Source of the DNA: Candidatus Latescibacterota bacterium
Lineage (GTDB): Bacteria > Latescibacterota > UBA2968
Assembly (NCBI GenBank): GCA_022821275.1
Contig: JAJEDY010000027.1
Location: 1-33,003 of the forward strand
Length of the DNA: 33,003 nt
Reading direction: 5' to 3'
The notes under the pieces were generated by a model. That model was not told the origin of the DNA, made no database searches, and was given only the letters and a program-made list of their open reading frames with translations. The stretch's first letter is position 1, and the number at the start of each line of letters is the position of its first letter. The translations under genes were made by a program, and so were the position numbers. Positions 1 through 9,146 of the stretch are shown here, one piece after another.

Positions 1-989
1 CCGGCCTCACCCGAGATCAGAACCACACGCTGCTTGCCAGCCTGTACATCCTGCAACATCGCACTCAGTATCTTCATTTCAGATTCCCGCCCGACAAATT
101 GCGGGCGCACAACTTTTCTATGCACATCGCGAAGCTCATCACCCGGCGGTACAAACTCCGATGGTAAGGCACGCACCAGTTCCTCTGCCGACTGATAACG
201 ATCAACACGTTCCTTTGCCAGCAACCTCAGCACAACTTGTTGCATCTCTTTGGGAACAGCGATATTGACTTCGCCCATTGGTGGCGGTGACTCGCGAATA
301 TGCTTCATAATAACAGATACCGGATTTAGATCAGAAAAGGGTGGTGCGCCCGTGAGCATCTCGTATAAGATCACGCCCAATGAATACAAATCTGACCGAT
401 GATCCACCCACAACCCCTTACCCTGCTCTGGCGACATATATTCTGCCGTACCAATCGTCGCGCCCGTATGCGTAATGGAGACTCTATGCAGATGTTTGAT
501 TTTCGCCAGTCCCAGATCCAGGATCGTGGTCTCAATCCCCTCTTTTGTCTCCAAAACCATAATATTGGATGGCTTGAGATCGCGATGCACTGCACCCTGA
601 GCGTGGACATAAGCCAATCCCTCGGCAATTTGTTGTATCAGAGCAAAAAAGTGAGACGTCCGGAATTGCCCTAAACTTATACGATCGGCAATAATTTTTT
701 CCAACGTCTTTCCAGGAAAATATTCCATCGTAAAATAGGGCCGCTCTTCGGCAAAGCCCCAGGTGTATGTGCGTACCAGGCGCGGATGCTGAAATCTGCT
801 CAACACTTGAAATTCTCTGTGAAAACGGCGGCGCACAGCCTGCTCATCCATCATTTCATTCAAAATTTTGAGCGCGCACTCCCGGTCTTGCTCCAGGTCC
901 AAAACCCGATAGACCTCTCCCATGCCTCCGGTTCCCAGATGCGCCTGGATTTGGTATTTGTTATCGAGAATGGTGCCGATTTCAAACAT
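1..989 (-). CDS. Ser/Thr protein kinase fused to an ATPase domain (5' part only; runs off left edge)
   Basis: About 330 residues are readable from an ATG at 989. The kinase domain is complete. It has a glycine-rich loop GTGGMG (residues 19-24), the beta-3 lysine K41, a likely helix-C glutamate E59, the catalytic loop HRDLKPSN (135-142), a DLG in place of DFG at 158-160, SPE at 186-188 and the following DHRSDLYSLG segment. After residue 295 a new domain starts with FVGRE and reaches LISGEAG at the window edge. This is the usual opening of an AAA/STAND-type ATPase up to its P-loop. Kinase-ATPase fusions of this kind are signalling proteins, often with a long C-terminal TPR or sensor part, which cannot be seen here. 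A GGTGG lies 7 nt before the ATG. It is expected to be a cytoplasmic kinase; its substrates are unknown. Confidence 0.88.
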   Translation of the reverse strand, partial: MFEIGTILDNKYQIQAHLGTGGMGEVYRVLDLEQDRECALKILNEMMDEQAVRRRFHREFQVLSRFQHPRLVRTYTWGFAEERPYFTMEYFPGKTLEKIIADRISLGQFRTSHFFALIQQIAEGLAYVHAQGAVHRDLKPSNIMVLETKEGIETTILDLGLAKIKHLHRVSITHTGATIGTAEYMSPEQGKGLWVDHRSDLYSLGVILYEMLTGAPPFSDLNPVSVIMKHIRESPPPMGEVNIAVPKEMQQVVLRLLAKERVDRYQSAEELVRALPSEFVPPGDELRDVHRKVVRPQFVGRESEMKILSAMLQDVQAGKQRVVLISGEA

Positions 990-1014
990 AAAAGCAACCA
1001 CCGTCAGAAGCGGT

Positions 1015-1038
1015 AACTGGTCGTTTTTCAGACCAGTT
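1015..1038. repeat. Perfect 8-bp inverted repeat upstream of the kinase gene
   Basis: AACTGGTC at 1015-1022 and GACCAGTT at 1031-1038 are separated by 8 bases. It lies 26 nt before the kinase start, in what would be its leader or promoter. No T-run follows on either strand, so it is not a typical intrinsic terminator. It could be an operator or leader hairpin. Confidence 0.4.
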
Positions 1039-1039
1039 C

Positions 1040-1086
1040 ATCAGGATGTGCAAGATTCAAGGATGAAAAGGATGAAAAAGCAAAAA
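1040..1086. repeat. Intergenic dispersed-repeat-like sequence (AAGATTCAAGGATGAAAAGG type)
   Basis: This stretch contains short near-repeats of AGGATG (AGGATGTGCAAG, AAGGATGAAAAGGATGAAAA). Its look matches short spacer repeats that recur in many uncultured bacterial genomes. The stretch 990-1157 between kinase and TRAP permease otherwise holds only the 1015 inverted repeat. Copy number in this genome cannot be judged from one window. Confidence 0.35.
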
Positions 1087-1157
1087 CACTAACGCGAACC
1101 CCGGTCAAAGGTGCTTGTTTATCGCGTTCTGGATTCATTATCTATCTCCATTTAAAG

Positions 1158-3113
1158 CTATGTAGCGATGCGTTTTTGCACCAACATCAGAACGAGTAAA
1201 ATAGCGCCACCAATCGCGTGACCGACCAGATTCCAATTCTCGGCATTGTCGAAAACCTGCGCGATCTTCAAAAAAGAAACGATTTCCTGAAAAGGCCAAA
1301 GCAACAGCACCGCTGCCGATAGGAACAAAACGCGGTATAGCACACCCAGCGACACCATGTGAAACCCCTCAGAAGCCGCTGCAAAAGCCAGCAGCCCCAG
1401 AAGCATAGCGATCGCTGTCTCGATAACGCGCCAGGTCTCCCCCTCAAAAAGGATGGGCGTATAGCAAAAAAGCAGGGGAATAAAATAAATACCCTTGGCA
1501 ATGCGCCACGACTCAAAACCCGTACGCAGCGGACTTGCCCCCGCGATACCCGCAGCGGAATACGCGGCCAGACAAACCGGCGGCGTGACATTGGCATCCT
1601 GTGAATACCAGAAAATCAGCAAATGCGCCGCAATCAGACTCACCCCCAGACTGGTCAGCGCAGGCGCAGCCAGCACTGCCAGCACGATATAAGATGCCGT
1701 CACCGGCAGACCCATGCCCAAAATCAGAGACGCAATGGCAATGAGCACAACCGTAATAAGCACACTGCTTCCGGCAATCGCCGAAATGAGCAAAGAAAAT
1801 TTGATCCCAACGCCAACCATCAGCACCACACCCACAATAATACCAGCGCACAAAAGAATAATACCCGTGGTAATCATATTGTGAGCACCCAGCGCAAGTG
1901 CATCGACAATATCGCGGATATTCATACGCGTGTTCTTATTCAACCAACTCGCAACGACAATACTCGCAGTTCCCGTTGCCGCGGCAAATGTAGGTGTAAA
2001 ACCGTAGATCAGTGTACCCACCAGTACTACAATAGGAATCGCAAAATGCCAGCCTTCTCGGACCGTATCGCGGATATTTGGAAGTTCTGAGGCGGGTAAA
2101 GGCACAATCCCCCGTTTTCGCGCGCGAAAATGAATAAAAAAAGTAACACTGATAAAATAGATAAGCGCGGGAATAAAGGACACGGCTACAATAGTCAGAT
2201 AGGGAATCTGCGTCCACTGACTCATAATAAACGCGCCCGCACCCATAATCGGTGGCATAAGTTGACCGCCCGTGGATGCCGCCGCCTCGACCGCACCTGA
2301 AAACGTAGGCGAAAAACCCGTGCGTTTCATCATCGGAATAGTAAGCGAACCCGACCCCACCGTATTCGCCACGGCACTCCCCGAAATTGAGCCGAGCATG
2401 CCACTGGCAAAAACCGCCATCTTTGCGGGTCCGCCCACGGTGCGCCCCATCAACGCGAGCGACAGACGAATCATAAAATCGCCTGCACCTGACCGCAGAA
2501 GAAACGCGCCAAAAAGCACAAAAAGCGCGACAAAAGTAGATGAAATAGTCGCAATCGTCCCAAAAATACCATCGGGCGCAAAGTACATGCGGTAGAGCAA
2601 CCGCGGAAATGACACACCGGGAAACGCCCAGATACCCGAAAGATATCGCCCCCAAAAAAGCGCGTACGTGAGAAATACAAGCGCGAGCAGAGGAATAAAA
2701 AAACCGGTCGTACGACGCGTAATCTCGAGCAAAAGGAGAATCGCAAGACCCGCAAAAACGAGATCAGCCGTATTCGGAACTTCGTTGCGGGCGTGCAGCG
2801 CGTCCTCAAAAAACACCAGATAAAGGGCAACGACGAAAGAGAGAATAGCAAAAAAATAATCGAGAATCAGCGTGCGCGAGGCATAGCGCGCAGAGATGGG
2901 ATAAAGCAAATACCCGAGAAAAAGAATAAAGGCATAATGAGCGGCATTGCGCTGTAATTCGGGCAAAACACCCAGCGTATTGCTCCACAGGTGAAACAGA
3001 GACAGGCAAACCCCCACAACGACGACGAGCGCCTGATGCCTGCCTGTAAGCACGCGATGCGGCGCACTCACTTCGCCGCTCTGTTCAACTATAGTTCTAT
3101 GAGATTCTGGCAT
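1158..3113 (-). CDS. TRAP transporter fused permease (DctQM type, TAXI-associated)
   Basis: A 651-residue, almost wholly hydrophobic protein that fits the fused TRAP permease family, in which the small DctQ-like and large DctM-like subunits form one chain. The first ~110 residues carry the small-subunit-like helices. The rest is the DctM-like part, with glycine-rich helices such as SGMLGSISGSAVANTVG and AASTGGQLMPPIMGAGAF typical of the substrate and Na+ transport core, and later ILGMGLPVTASYIVLA. It forms an uptake system in the inner membrane with the binding protein encoded just upstream (3167-4213; 53 nt apart, same strand). No clear Shine-Dalgarno site precedes the ATG at 3113, and the spacer is occupied by a G-rich repeat. 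The substrate is likely an organic acid but cannot be read from sequence. Confidence 0.93.
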   Translation of the reverse strand: MPESHRTIVEQSGEVSAPHRVLTGRHQALVVVVGVCLSLFHLWSNTLGVLPELQRNAAHYAFILFLGYLLYPISARYASRTLILDYFFAILSFVVALYLVFFEDALHARNEVPNTADLVFAGLAILLLLEITRRTTGFFIPLLALVFLTYALFWGRYLSGIWAFPGVSFPRLLYRMYFAPDGIFGTIATISSTFVALFVLFGAFLLRSGAGDFMIRLSLALMGRTVGGPAKMAVFASGMLGSISGSAVANTVGSGSLTIPMMKRTGFSPTFSGAVEAAASTGGQLMPPIMGAGAFIMSQWTQIPYLTIVAVSFIPALIYFISVTFFIHFRARKRGIVPLPASELPNIRDTVREGWHFAIPIVVLVGTLIYGFTPTFAAATGTASIVVASWLNKNTRMNIRDIVDALALGAHNMITTGIILLCAGIIVGVVLMVGVGIKFSLLISAIAGSSVLITVVLIAIASLILGMGLPVTASYIVLAVLAAPALTSLGVSLIAAHLLIFWYSQDANVTPPVCLAAYSAAGIAGASPLRTGFESWRIAKGIYFIPLLFCYTPILFEGETWRVIETAIAMLLGLLAFAAASEGFHMVSLGVLYRVLFLSAAVLLLWPFQEIVSFLKIAQVFDNAENWNLVGHAIGGAILLVLMLVQKRIAT

Positions 3114-3119
3114 ATTGAA

Positions 3120-3182
3120 ATCGGGGACTGGAGAGTGGGGACTGGTGAGAAGCGGGGATCCAGCCCTTAGTCCCCAGCCTCT
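3120..3182. repeat. G-rich/C-rich imperfect inverted repeat in the TRAP operon spacer
   Basis: The plus strand reads a G-rich half (GGGGACTGGAGAGTGGGGAC from 3123) followed by a C-rich half (CCAGCCCTTAGTCCCCAGCC from 3160), so the two halves can pair. The element overlaps the last codons of the TAXI gene (its C-terminal EAGD and stop). A related C-rich array lies at 8060-8091, again just downstream of a minus-strand stop codon. Confidence 0.5.
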
Positions 3183-4213
3183 ATCCCTATCAGAGACGGC
3201 GAGATATCGATACCCTTCTCGCTATAGTAGCGCGCGGCACCCGCATGCAGGGGAACAGCCAGGCCCATCGTCGCTTTCTCGAGAGACATTGCGAGCGTGG
3301 CTTTGTGAATATTTTGAATCTCCGCTAAATTCTCATAAATCGTTTTTGTAATCTCATAGACCACATCCTCGGGCAAATCTGCTCTACACGCCAAAAAATT
3401 GGGTTGTGCAATCGTCTCAATCGCCTCGGACTGCCCCGGATACGTATTGGCCGGAATAACATACCGCGTCCACATGGGAAACGCATTTTGGATCGCCACG
3501 AGATGATCATCGCTAAAAGCAAGCACAGAGACCTCGTCCGCACCGAGTTGGGCAAAAGCCTGCGTCACAGCAGCCACGGGCGGACCAGCCGAAAGCGTCG
3601 CCCCAGCAATGCGACCGTCGATCATCGCCTGAGCAGACGGACCATAACCCAGATATTCAGACGTAAAATCTTCATCTGGAGAAATATTAAGCGCTGCGAG
3701 AATAGTTCGCGTCGCGCCTTCTGTACCACTGCCGCGTTTGCCAATGACGTATTTGCGGCCCAGCCCTCTCAAATCCTCAACAGTACCTGTTTTGGCATCG
3801 GATGCGAGAAGTAGAAAATGTTCAACATTCTCCCATAGCAGGGTAATAGACCGGAGATCTCTAATCGCTTGCCCCTGATAAGTCCTCTCTCCGCGATAAG
3901 CCATCGCACCGTACAAACCCAGCAAAATCGCCAGATGTGCCTCTCGATTGACCAGCATCTGAATATTCTCGGCCGACCCTGCAGAATTGATAGCTGCTAC
4001 CACAATCTTGGGCTGTAGCTTCTGTGTAATCGTCGTACTCAGCGCAACACCCACCGGATAATACGTCCCCCCGGGCGTAGCTGTTGCAATAATCAAATTC
4101 TGCGTCTGCATACCCTCCTGCGGTGCCCCGCAGGAAATACAAAATATAAAGGCGAGAAGCAACCACAGATGAACACGGATAAACACAGATGAAAGGGAAG
4201 ATATACGCGACAT
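3167..4213 (-). CDS. TAXI-family TRAP transporter solute-binding lipoprotein
   Basis: This 348-residue protein has a hydrophobic signal segment (residues ~16-27) followed by a cysteine at 28 (FCISCGAP), suggesting lipidation. The mature protein starts with the TAXI hallmark LIIATATPGGTYYPVGVALS. It continues with VVAAINSAGSAENIQMLVN, VIGKRGSGTEGATRTIL and a C-terminal ARYYSEKGI, all typical of the TAXI family of periplasmic substrate receptors. It would deliver its ligand to the fused permease encoded 53 nt downstream. A GAGG lies 8 nt before the ATG. Codons for about residues 8-17 coincide with an intergenic-type repeat (4161-4193), so the signal peptide looks unusually derived. Confidence 0.92.
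   Translation of the reverse strand: MSRISSLSSVFIRVHLWLLLAFIFCISCGAPQEGMQTQNLIIATATPGGTYYPVGVALSTTITQKLQPKIVVAAINSAGSAENIQMLVNREAHLAILLGLYGAMAYRGERTYQGQAIRDLRSITLLWENVEHFLLLASDAKTGTVEDLRGLGRKYVIGKRGSGTEGATRTILAALNISPDEDFTSEYLGYGPSAQAMIDGRIAGATLSAGPPVAAVTQAFAQLGADEVSVLAFSDDHLVAIQNAFPMWTRYVIPANTYPGQSEAIETIAQPNFLACRADLPEDVVYEITKTIYENLAEIQNIHKATLAMSLEKATMGLAVPLHAGAARYYSEKGIDISPSLIGIEAGD
4161..4193. repeat. Dispersed-type repeat AACCACAGATGAACACGGAT... inside the TAXI signal-peptide codons
   Basis: The plus strand reads ACCACAGATGAACACGGAT followed by AAACACAGATGAA, with an internal near-duplication (ACACGGAT/ACACAGAT/CCACAGAT). This sequence type is widely seen as an intergenic repeat in diverse bacterial genomes. 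Here it encodes SSVFIRVHLW of the TAXI preprotein on the minus strand. Confidence 0.5.
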
Positions 4214-4249
4214 GGAAAAACCTCAGAAAAAGTGAAGGATGACAGGCGT

Positions 4250-4322
4250 AACGAATCTACGAATTTACGAATCGAAGCTCATAGTAATTTTGGGTGGTTG
4301 GGCAGGATTCGTCTATTCGTCC
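4250..4322. repeat. ATTCGTAAATTCGTAGATTCG-type repeat in the divergent spacer
   Basis: CGAATCTACGAATTTACGAAT at 4252-4272 consists of tandem CGAATNTA-like units, and GATTCGTCTATTCGTCCT at about 4305-4322 is its inverted counterpart. It lies between the divergent TAXI and TPR genes (spacer 4214-4423). It resembles a known style of short interspersed repeat; its function is unknown. Confidence 0.4.
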
Positions 4323-4375
4323 TCTTATTTTATACCCCCCCACCTACATGCGTCAAGAGAAAATACCTTTGCACC

Positions 4376-4404
4376 TTGACAACCCCTGTTGTGATTTCTA
4401 TACT
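4376..4404 (+). promoter_or_regulatory. Strong sigma70-type promoter for the TPR-enolase cluster
   Basis: The -35 box TTGACA (4376-4381, perfect) and the -10 box TATACT (4399-4404) are separated by 17 bp. Transcription would start near 4411, only about 13 nt before the ATG at 4424, so the mRNA would begin at or within the Shine-Dalgarno GGAGGAG (4410-4416). Confidence 0.7.
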
Positions 4405-4423
4405 TCCGTGGAGGAGTTACCCC

Positions 4424-5407
4424 ATGGATAACACGCGCACCATTCTCTTTTGCATACTCGCATCCGCCCTGCTCTTGTCTGGCTGTGCAGAGTATCGGGC
4501 ATATCGCCATTTAGACCGCGCAGTCACTCTCGAGGCCAATGGCGATCGCGAAACAGCGCTGGCGATATTTCAGGCTGCAGTGGATATTGATCCCGAAGAC
4601 GCGGTTTTGCGGCGATGGTTGGGCAGGGCATATTTGAGGCGCAGCCAATACGACGCAGCGCGAGTCGAATTTGAAACTGCGCTCGGATTGGCCCCCAACT
4701 ATCTGGTCTTATACCGAGATCTCGCGGCCGTCAATGAAGCCCTGAAAATGCCAGAAGTTGCTATCACATGGCTGGAAAAAGCCATATCGCAGGTACCCGC
4801 GCATCGGGAATCTTACCGCGATCTCGTCAGCCTCTATCTCGCTCACGACCAGTTGAGCGAAGCGCAATCCCTTTTGGAAACAGTTGTCGAACAGTGGCCG
4901 AAAACCATGTGGGCACATTTTCAACTGGGCAGTCTTTACATGGTATTAAAATGGCCCGAGCGCGCCGAAGAGGCTTATGTACAGGCACTGAATATTGAAC
5001 CCAAAAACGACTATGAATTGGACATACAAGCACGCACACACGGCGAATTGGGCAATGTGTATTACGAACGCAAAAACTATGAGCGCGCCGAGGAATACTA
5101 CAAGAAAGCGCTGGAACTCAACCCCCTTGACGATAGCAGCCTGAATAATCTCGCCTGGATATACGCAATTCAGGGAATACACCTGCGCGAAGGCATTCGC
5201 CTGTCGCGGCGGTCTTTGCACCTGCGCCCACATACCCCTTCCTACATGGACACACTGGCCGAATTATATTATCAGATGGGCAATACCGAGCGTGCCATTT
5301 TCATCATCCGCCAGGCCATTGCATTGAATCCAGATAACCCGGAGATACGCGCCCATCTACATCGGCAACTCGCCAAATTTATTTCTGGCGGACGGGGAAA
5401 GGTATAG
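4424..5407 (+). CDS. TPR-repeat lipoprotein
   Basis: A 327-residue protein starting at the ATG at 4424, chosen because GGAGGAG precedes it by 7 nt and the N-terminus is then a proper lipoprotein signal (hydrophobic residues 7-18, LSGC with C21). The rest is a run of tetratricopeptide repeats, for example ALAIFQAAVDIDPEDAVLRR, AEEAYVQALNIEPKND, AEEYYKKALELNPLDDSSLN and AIFIIRQAIALNPDNPEIRA, giving roughly seven to eight units. TPR lipoproteins act as membrane-anchored protein scaffolds; the partner is unknown. It is the first gene of a plus-strand cluster, 34 nt before the cNMP-binding protein. The reading frame continues upstream to 4232, but that part crosses the promoter and is not coding. 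Confidence 0.9.
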   Translation: MDNTRTILFCILASALLLSGCAEYRAYRHLDRAVTLEANGDRETALAIFQAAVDIDPEDAVLRRWLGRAYLRRSQYDAARVEFETALGLAPNYLVLYRDLAAVNEALKMPEVAITWLEKAISQVPAHRESYRDLVSLYLAHDQLSEAQSLLETVVEQWPKTMWAHFQLGSLYMVLKWPERAEEAYVQALNIEPKNDYELDIQARTHGELGNVYYERKNYERAEEYYKKALELNPLDDSSLNNLAWIYAIQGIHLREGIRLSRRSLHLRPHTPSYMDTLAELYYQMGNTERAIFIIRQAIALNPDNPEIRAHLHRQLAKFISGGRGKV

Positions 5408-5441
5408 CGACCACCCAACACAAGGGACTGGATATTGACTT

Positions 5442-7267
<1,826 letters not shown>

Positions 7268-7280
7268 AAAGGCTCAAAAA

Positions 7281-8009
7281 GTGAATAACTCTTTGCTACA
7301 AATCGCATCGCCAATTTTACCCGAAGAGACCCGCACGCGCCTGAACGCAGTGTACGCACAGGTTCCCGCTGTATCGTGTTCGGGGTGCGATGCCCCGGGA
7401 AGCTGTTGCGAGCTAACAGATGCCGAATACAATGACGACTTTGCAACCATGTATCCGCTCTACGCCGTCGAATACGTCAATATCATAGATTATGTGCGCT
7501 CGCACTTTGCCCCCCAAAAACAGCGTGAATTGCTGAATACAGTCGAAGAGCGCCCGCGTCGTTGTCCGTTCTTGACACCTGAAGGCGGCTGCTCGATCCA
7601 CCCGGCGCGTCCCATGACCTGTCGCACCTACGGCATTTTAAACGAAGTCTCGCAGGTCAACGCCACCGCTGAATCCGCACGCGGCCAGGTGCCCTATCAA
7701 TGGATATCGTCCTTCTTATCCACAGAGCGATACACCGTATGTCCAAAAACAAAATTACAAGAAACCGACAAAGTCGATGCACACATGAAAGCAATGGTAT
7801 CTCTGGAATACGAGCGCGAGTTGATCTATCTGTCTGACACACTCAACTGGTTGGACGCCGACCGCCGAGAACTATTCCAACAAATAACAAAAAAAACCCA
7901 CCCCACGCGGTGGACGTGGGGTGGATTTAATGCACTCGCCCAAAAACCATTAAAATGGGTCAAACACCACTTTGCAAATCTCTGGAAAACATCTTTTTTA
8001 GGAGAGTAA
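7281..8009 (+). CDS. YkgJ-family cysteine-cluster protein
   Basis: The GTG at 7281, 13 nt after the enolase stop, is the best start; the frame is open further upstream but only inside enolase. The 242-residue protein has CSGCDAPGSCC (C33, C36, C42, C43) and then CPFLTPEGGCSIHPARPMTCRTYG (C95, C104, C114). This is the pattern of the YkgJ/zinc- or iron-binding cysteine-cluster family (PF03692 type), which is predicted to bind a metal or Fe-S cluster. Its function is unknown. The C-terminal ~80 residues lack family motifs, and a strong GC-rich hairpin lies within their codons (7898-7924). It probably belongs to the same transcript as enolase. Confidence 0.82.
   Translation: MNNSLLQIASPILPEETRTRLNAVYAQVPAVSCSGCDAPGSCCELTDAEYNDDFATMYPLYAVEYVNIIDYVRSHFAPQKQRELLNTVEERPRRCPFLTPEGGCSIHPARPMTCRTYGILNEVSQVNATAESARGQVPYQWISSFLSTERYTVCPKTKLQETDKVDAHMKAMVSLEYERELIYLSDTLNWLDADRRELFQQITKKTHPTRWTWGGFNALAQKPLKWVKHHFANLWKTSFLGE
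7898..7924. repeat. Perfect 10-bp GC-rich inverted repeat inside the YkgJ-like gene
   Basis: CCACCCCACG (7898-7907) and CGTGGGGTGG (7915-7924) are separated by 7 bases, preceded by a run of A and followed by ATTT. On the minus strand it reads as a hairpin followed by a T-run, like a terminator for minus-strand transcription arriving from the dehydrogenase gene. Confidence 0.55.
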
Positions 8010-8017
8010 ATATATGA

Positions 8018-8091
8018 GGTGAACCTAAGACGTGAGCCATAAGTACACCACCCAGTTCACCAGCCCCGAGTCTCCAGCCTCCAGCCCCCTA
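8018..8091. repeat. Spacer with C-rich repeat array and an inverted repeat
   Basis: The spacer between the convergent YkgJ-like and dehydrogenase genes holds CAGCCCCGAGTCTCCAGCCT with a further CCAGCCCCC (8062-8089), a tandem CCAGCC/CTCCAG array. It is related to the G-rich element at 3120-3182. GGTGAAC (8018-8024) and GTTCACC (8055-8061) form an inverted repeat. No gene is seen in the spacer. Confidence 0.4.
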
Positions 8092-9030
8092 ATACCCCTT
8101 CTCCTTATCCACCACATTCTGCAGTGCCTCACCCCTCACATACCTGTGCAAATTATCCACAAACCGCACCATAGCGCGCCTCCGAATATGTTGTGAAGAC
8201 CCCGCACTATGCGATGTCAAAATCACATTGGGTTCGGTCCACAGCGGACTATCTTCCGGACATGGTTCCGTATAAGTCACATCCAGCCCAATACCCGCCA
8301 GCTTGCCCGACCGCAGTGCCGCGACCATAGCCTCCTCATCCACCACCTTTCCCCGACTGACATTCACGAGCAAACTGCCCTCCATCAACCGATCAAACAT
8401 CTCACCAGAAAGCATCTTATGCGTCTCAGCCGTACTGGGGCAACACACCATAACCACATTGGACTGCGACATAAGTTCGGGTAAATAATCCATCTTTTCT
8501 AACTGATCCACAGAATCGGGACACGCCATATCCTCTGGATCGACCGCAATAACCCGAAACTCAAACGCTTTTGCGCGATCTGCAATCGCCTGTCCGATAC
8601 CGCCCAATCCAATAATACCCATCGTCATACCCGCCAGTTCCAAACACGGCACGCGCTCCCAGTGTTTGGTCTTCATAAATTCCAACTGCGTGTGAATCTG
8701 CCGCGTCAACGCCAGCAAAAGTGCAAACCCATGTTCTGCAATCTGAGGTCCGAACAATCCCCCGGCATTGGTCAAAACCATATCGCTATTCTTAAATTTT
8801 TCATACAACTGCCCTTCGGCCCCCGCATGGGGCTGCTGAACCCACTTCAACGCATCTGCGTGATCAAAATCGGATTCCGGAAGCCGACCAAAAAGCACTT
8901 CCACGCCCGACAAATAATCAGCCTGATTTTCCCCCTCTGGCAAAAAAATCACCTCAACCTCAGAAGGCGCACCCTCTAACAACGCCTCAACATCCTCTGA
9001 ATACCGACTGCTAATCAACGTGCGAACCAT
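8089..9030 (-). CDS. D-2-hydroxyacid dehydrogenase (NAD-dependent)
   Basis: A 313-residue member of the D-isomer-specific 2-hydroxyacid dehydrogenase family. It has the dinucleotide motif GLGGIG (residues 141-146, with the acidic residue of AVDPED after it) and the catalytic triad R226 (NVSRGKVVDE), E255 (LDVTYTEP) and H274 (LTSHSAG). It would reduce a 2-keto acid or oxidise a D-2-hydroxy acid in the cytoplasm; the substrate is unknown. An ATG also exists at 9036, but AGGAG ends only 2 nt before it. The ATG at 9030 has the normal 8-nt spacing and is preferred. It is separated from the ankyrin gene by a terminator, so it probably has its own promoter, which was not clearly found. Confidence 0.93.
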   Translation of the reverse strand: MVRTLISSRYSEDVEALLEGAPSEVEVIFLPEGENQADYLSGVEVLFGRLPESDFDHADALKWVQQPHAGAEGQLYEKFKNSDMVLTNAGGLFGPQIAEHGFALLLALTRQIHTQLEFMKTKHWERVPCLELAGMTMGIIGLGGIGQAIADRAKAFEFRVIAVDPEDMACPDSVDQLEKMDYLPELMSQSNVVMVCCPSTAETHKMLSGEMFDRLMEGSLLVNVSRGKVVDEEAMVAALRSGKLAGIGLDVTYTEPCPEDSPLWTEPNVILTSHSAGSSQHIRRRAMVRFVDNLHRYVRGEALQNVVDKEKGY

Positions 9031-9097
9031 GCTCATATCTCCTTTTGATCTTACTGTTGGCTAAATCAACCTCTGGTCTTTCTCATGGTACAAAAAG

Positions 9098-9131
9098 AAA
9101 ACGCCATCGCAAGCATTTCCGATGGCGTTTT
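9098..9131 (-). terminator. Intrinsic terminator of the ankyrin gene
   Basis: A perfect 12-bp stem, AAAACGCCATCG (9098-9109) with CGATGGCGTTTT (9120-9131), and a 10-nt loop. On the minus strand it is followed by TTTTCTTTTTG, a good U-tract, 16 nt after the ankyrin stop. Confidence 0.85.
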
Positions 9132-9146
9132 GAATGATATCCATTT

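Noticed and set aside
1936-2655. 239-residue frame on the same strand as the TRAP permease
   Set aside because: An alternative frame inside a well-supported gene; Cys- and Tyr-rich without motifs.
4232-4423. Upstream extension of the TPR lipoprotein
   Set aside because: It would cover a near-consensus promoter and repeats and bury the lipoprotein signal inside the protein.
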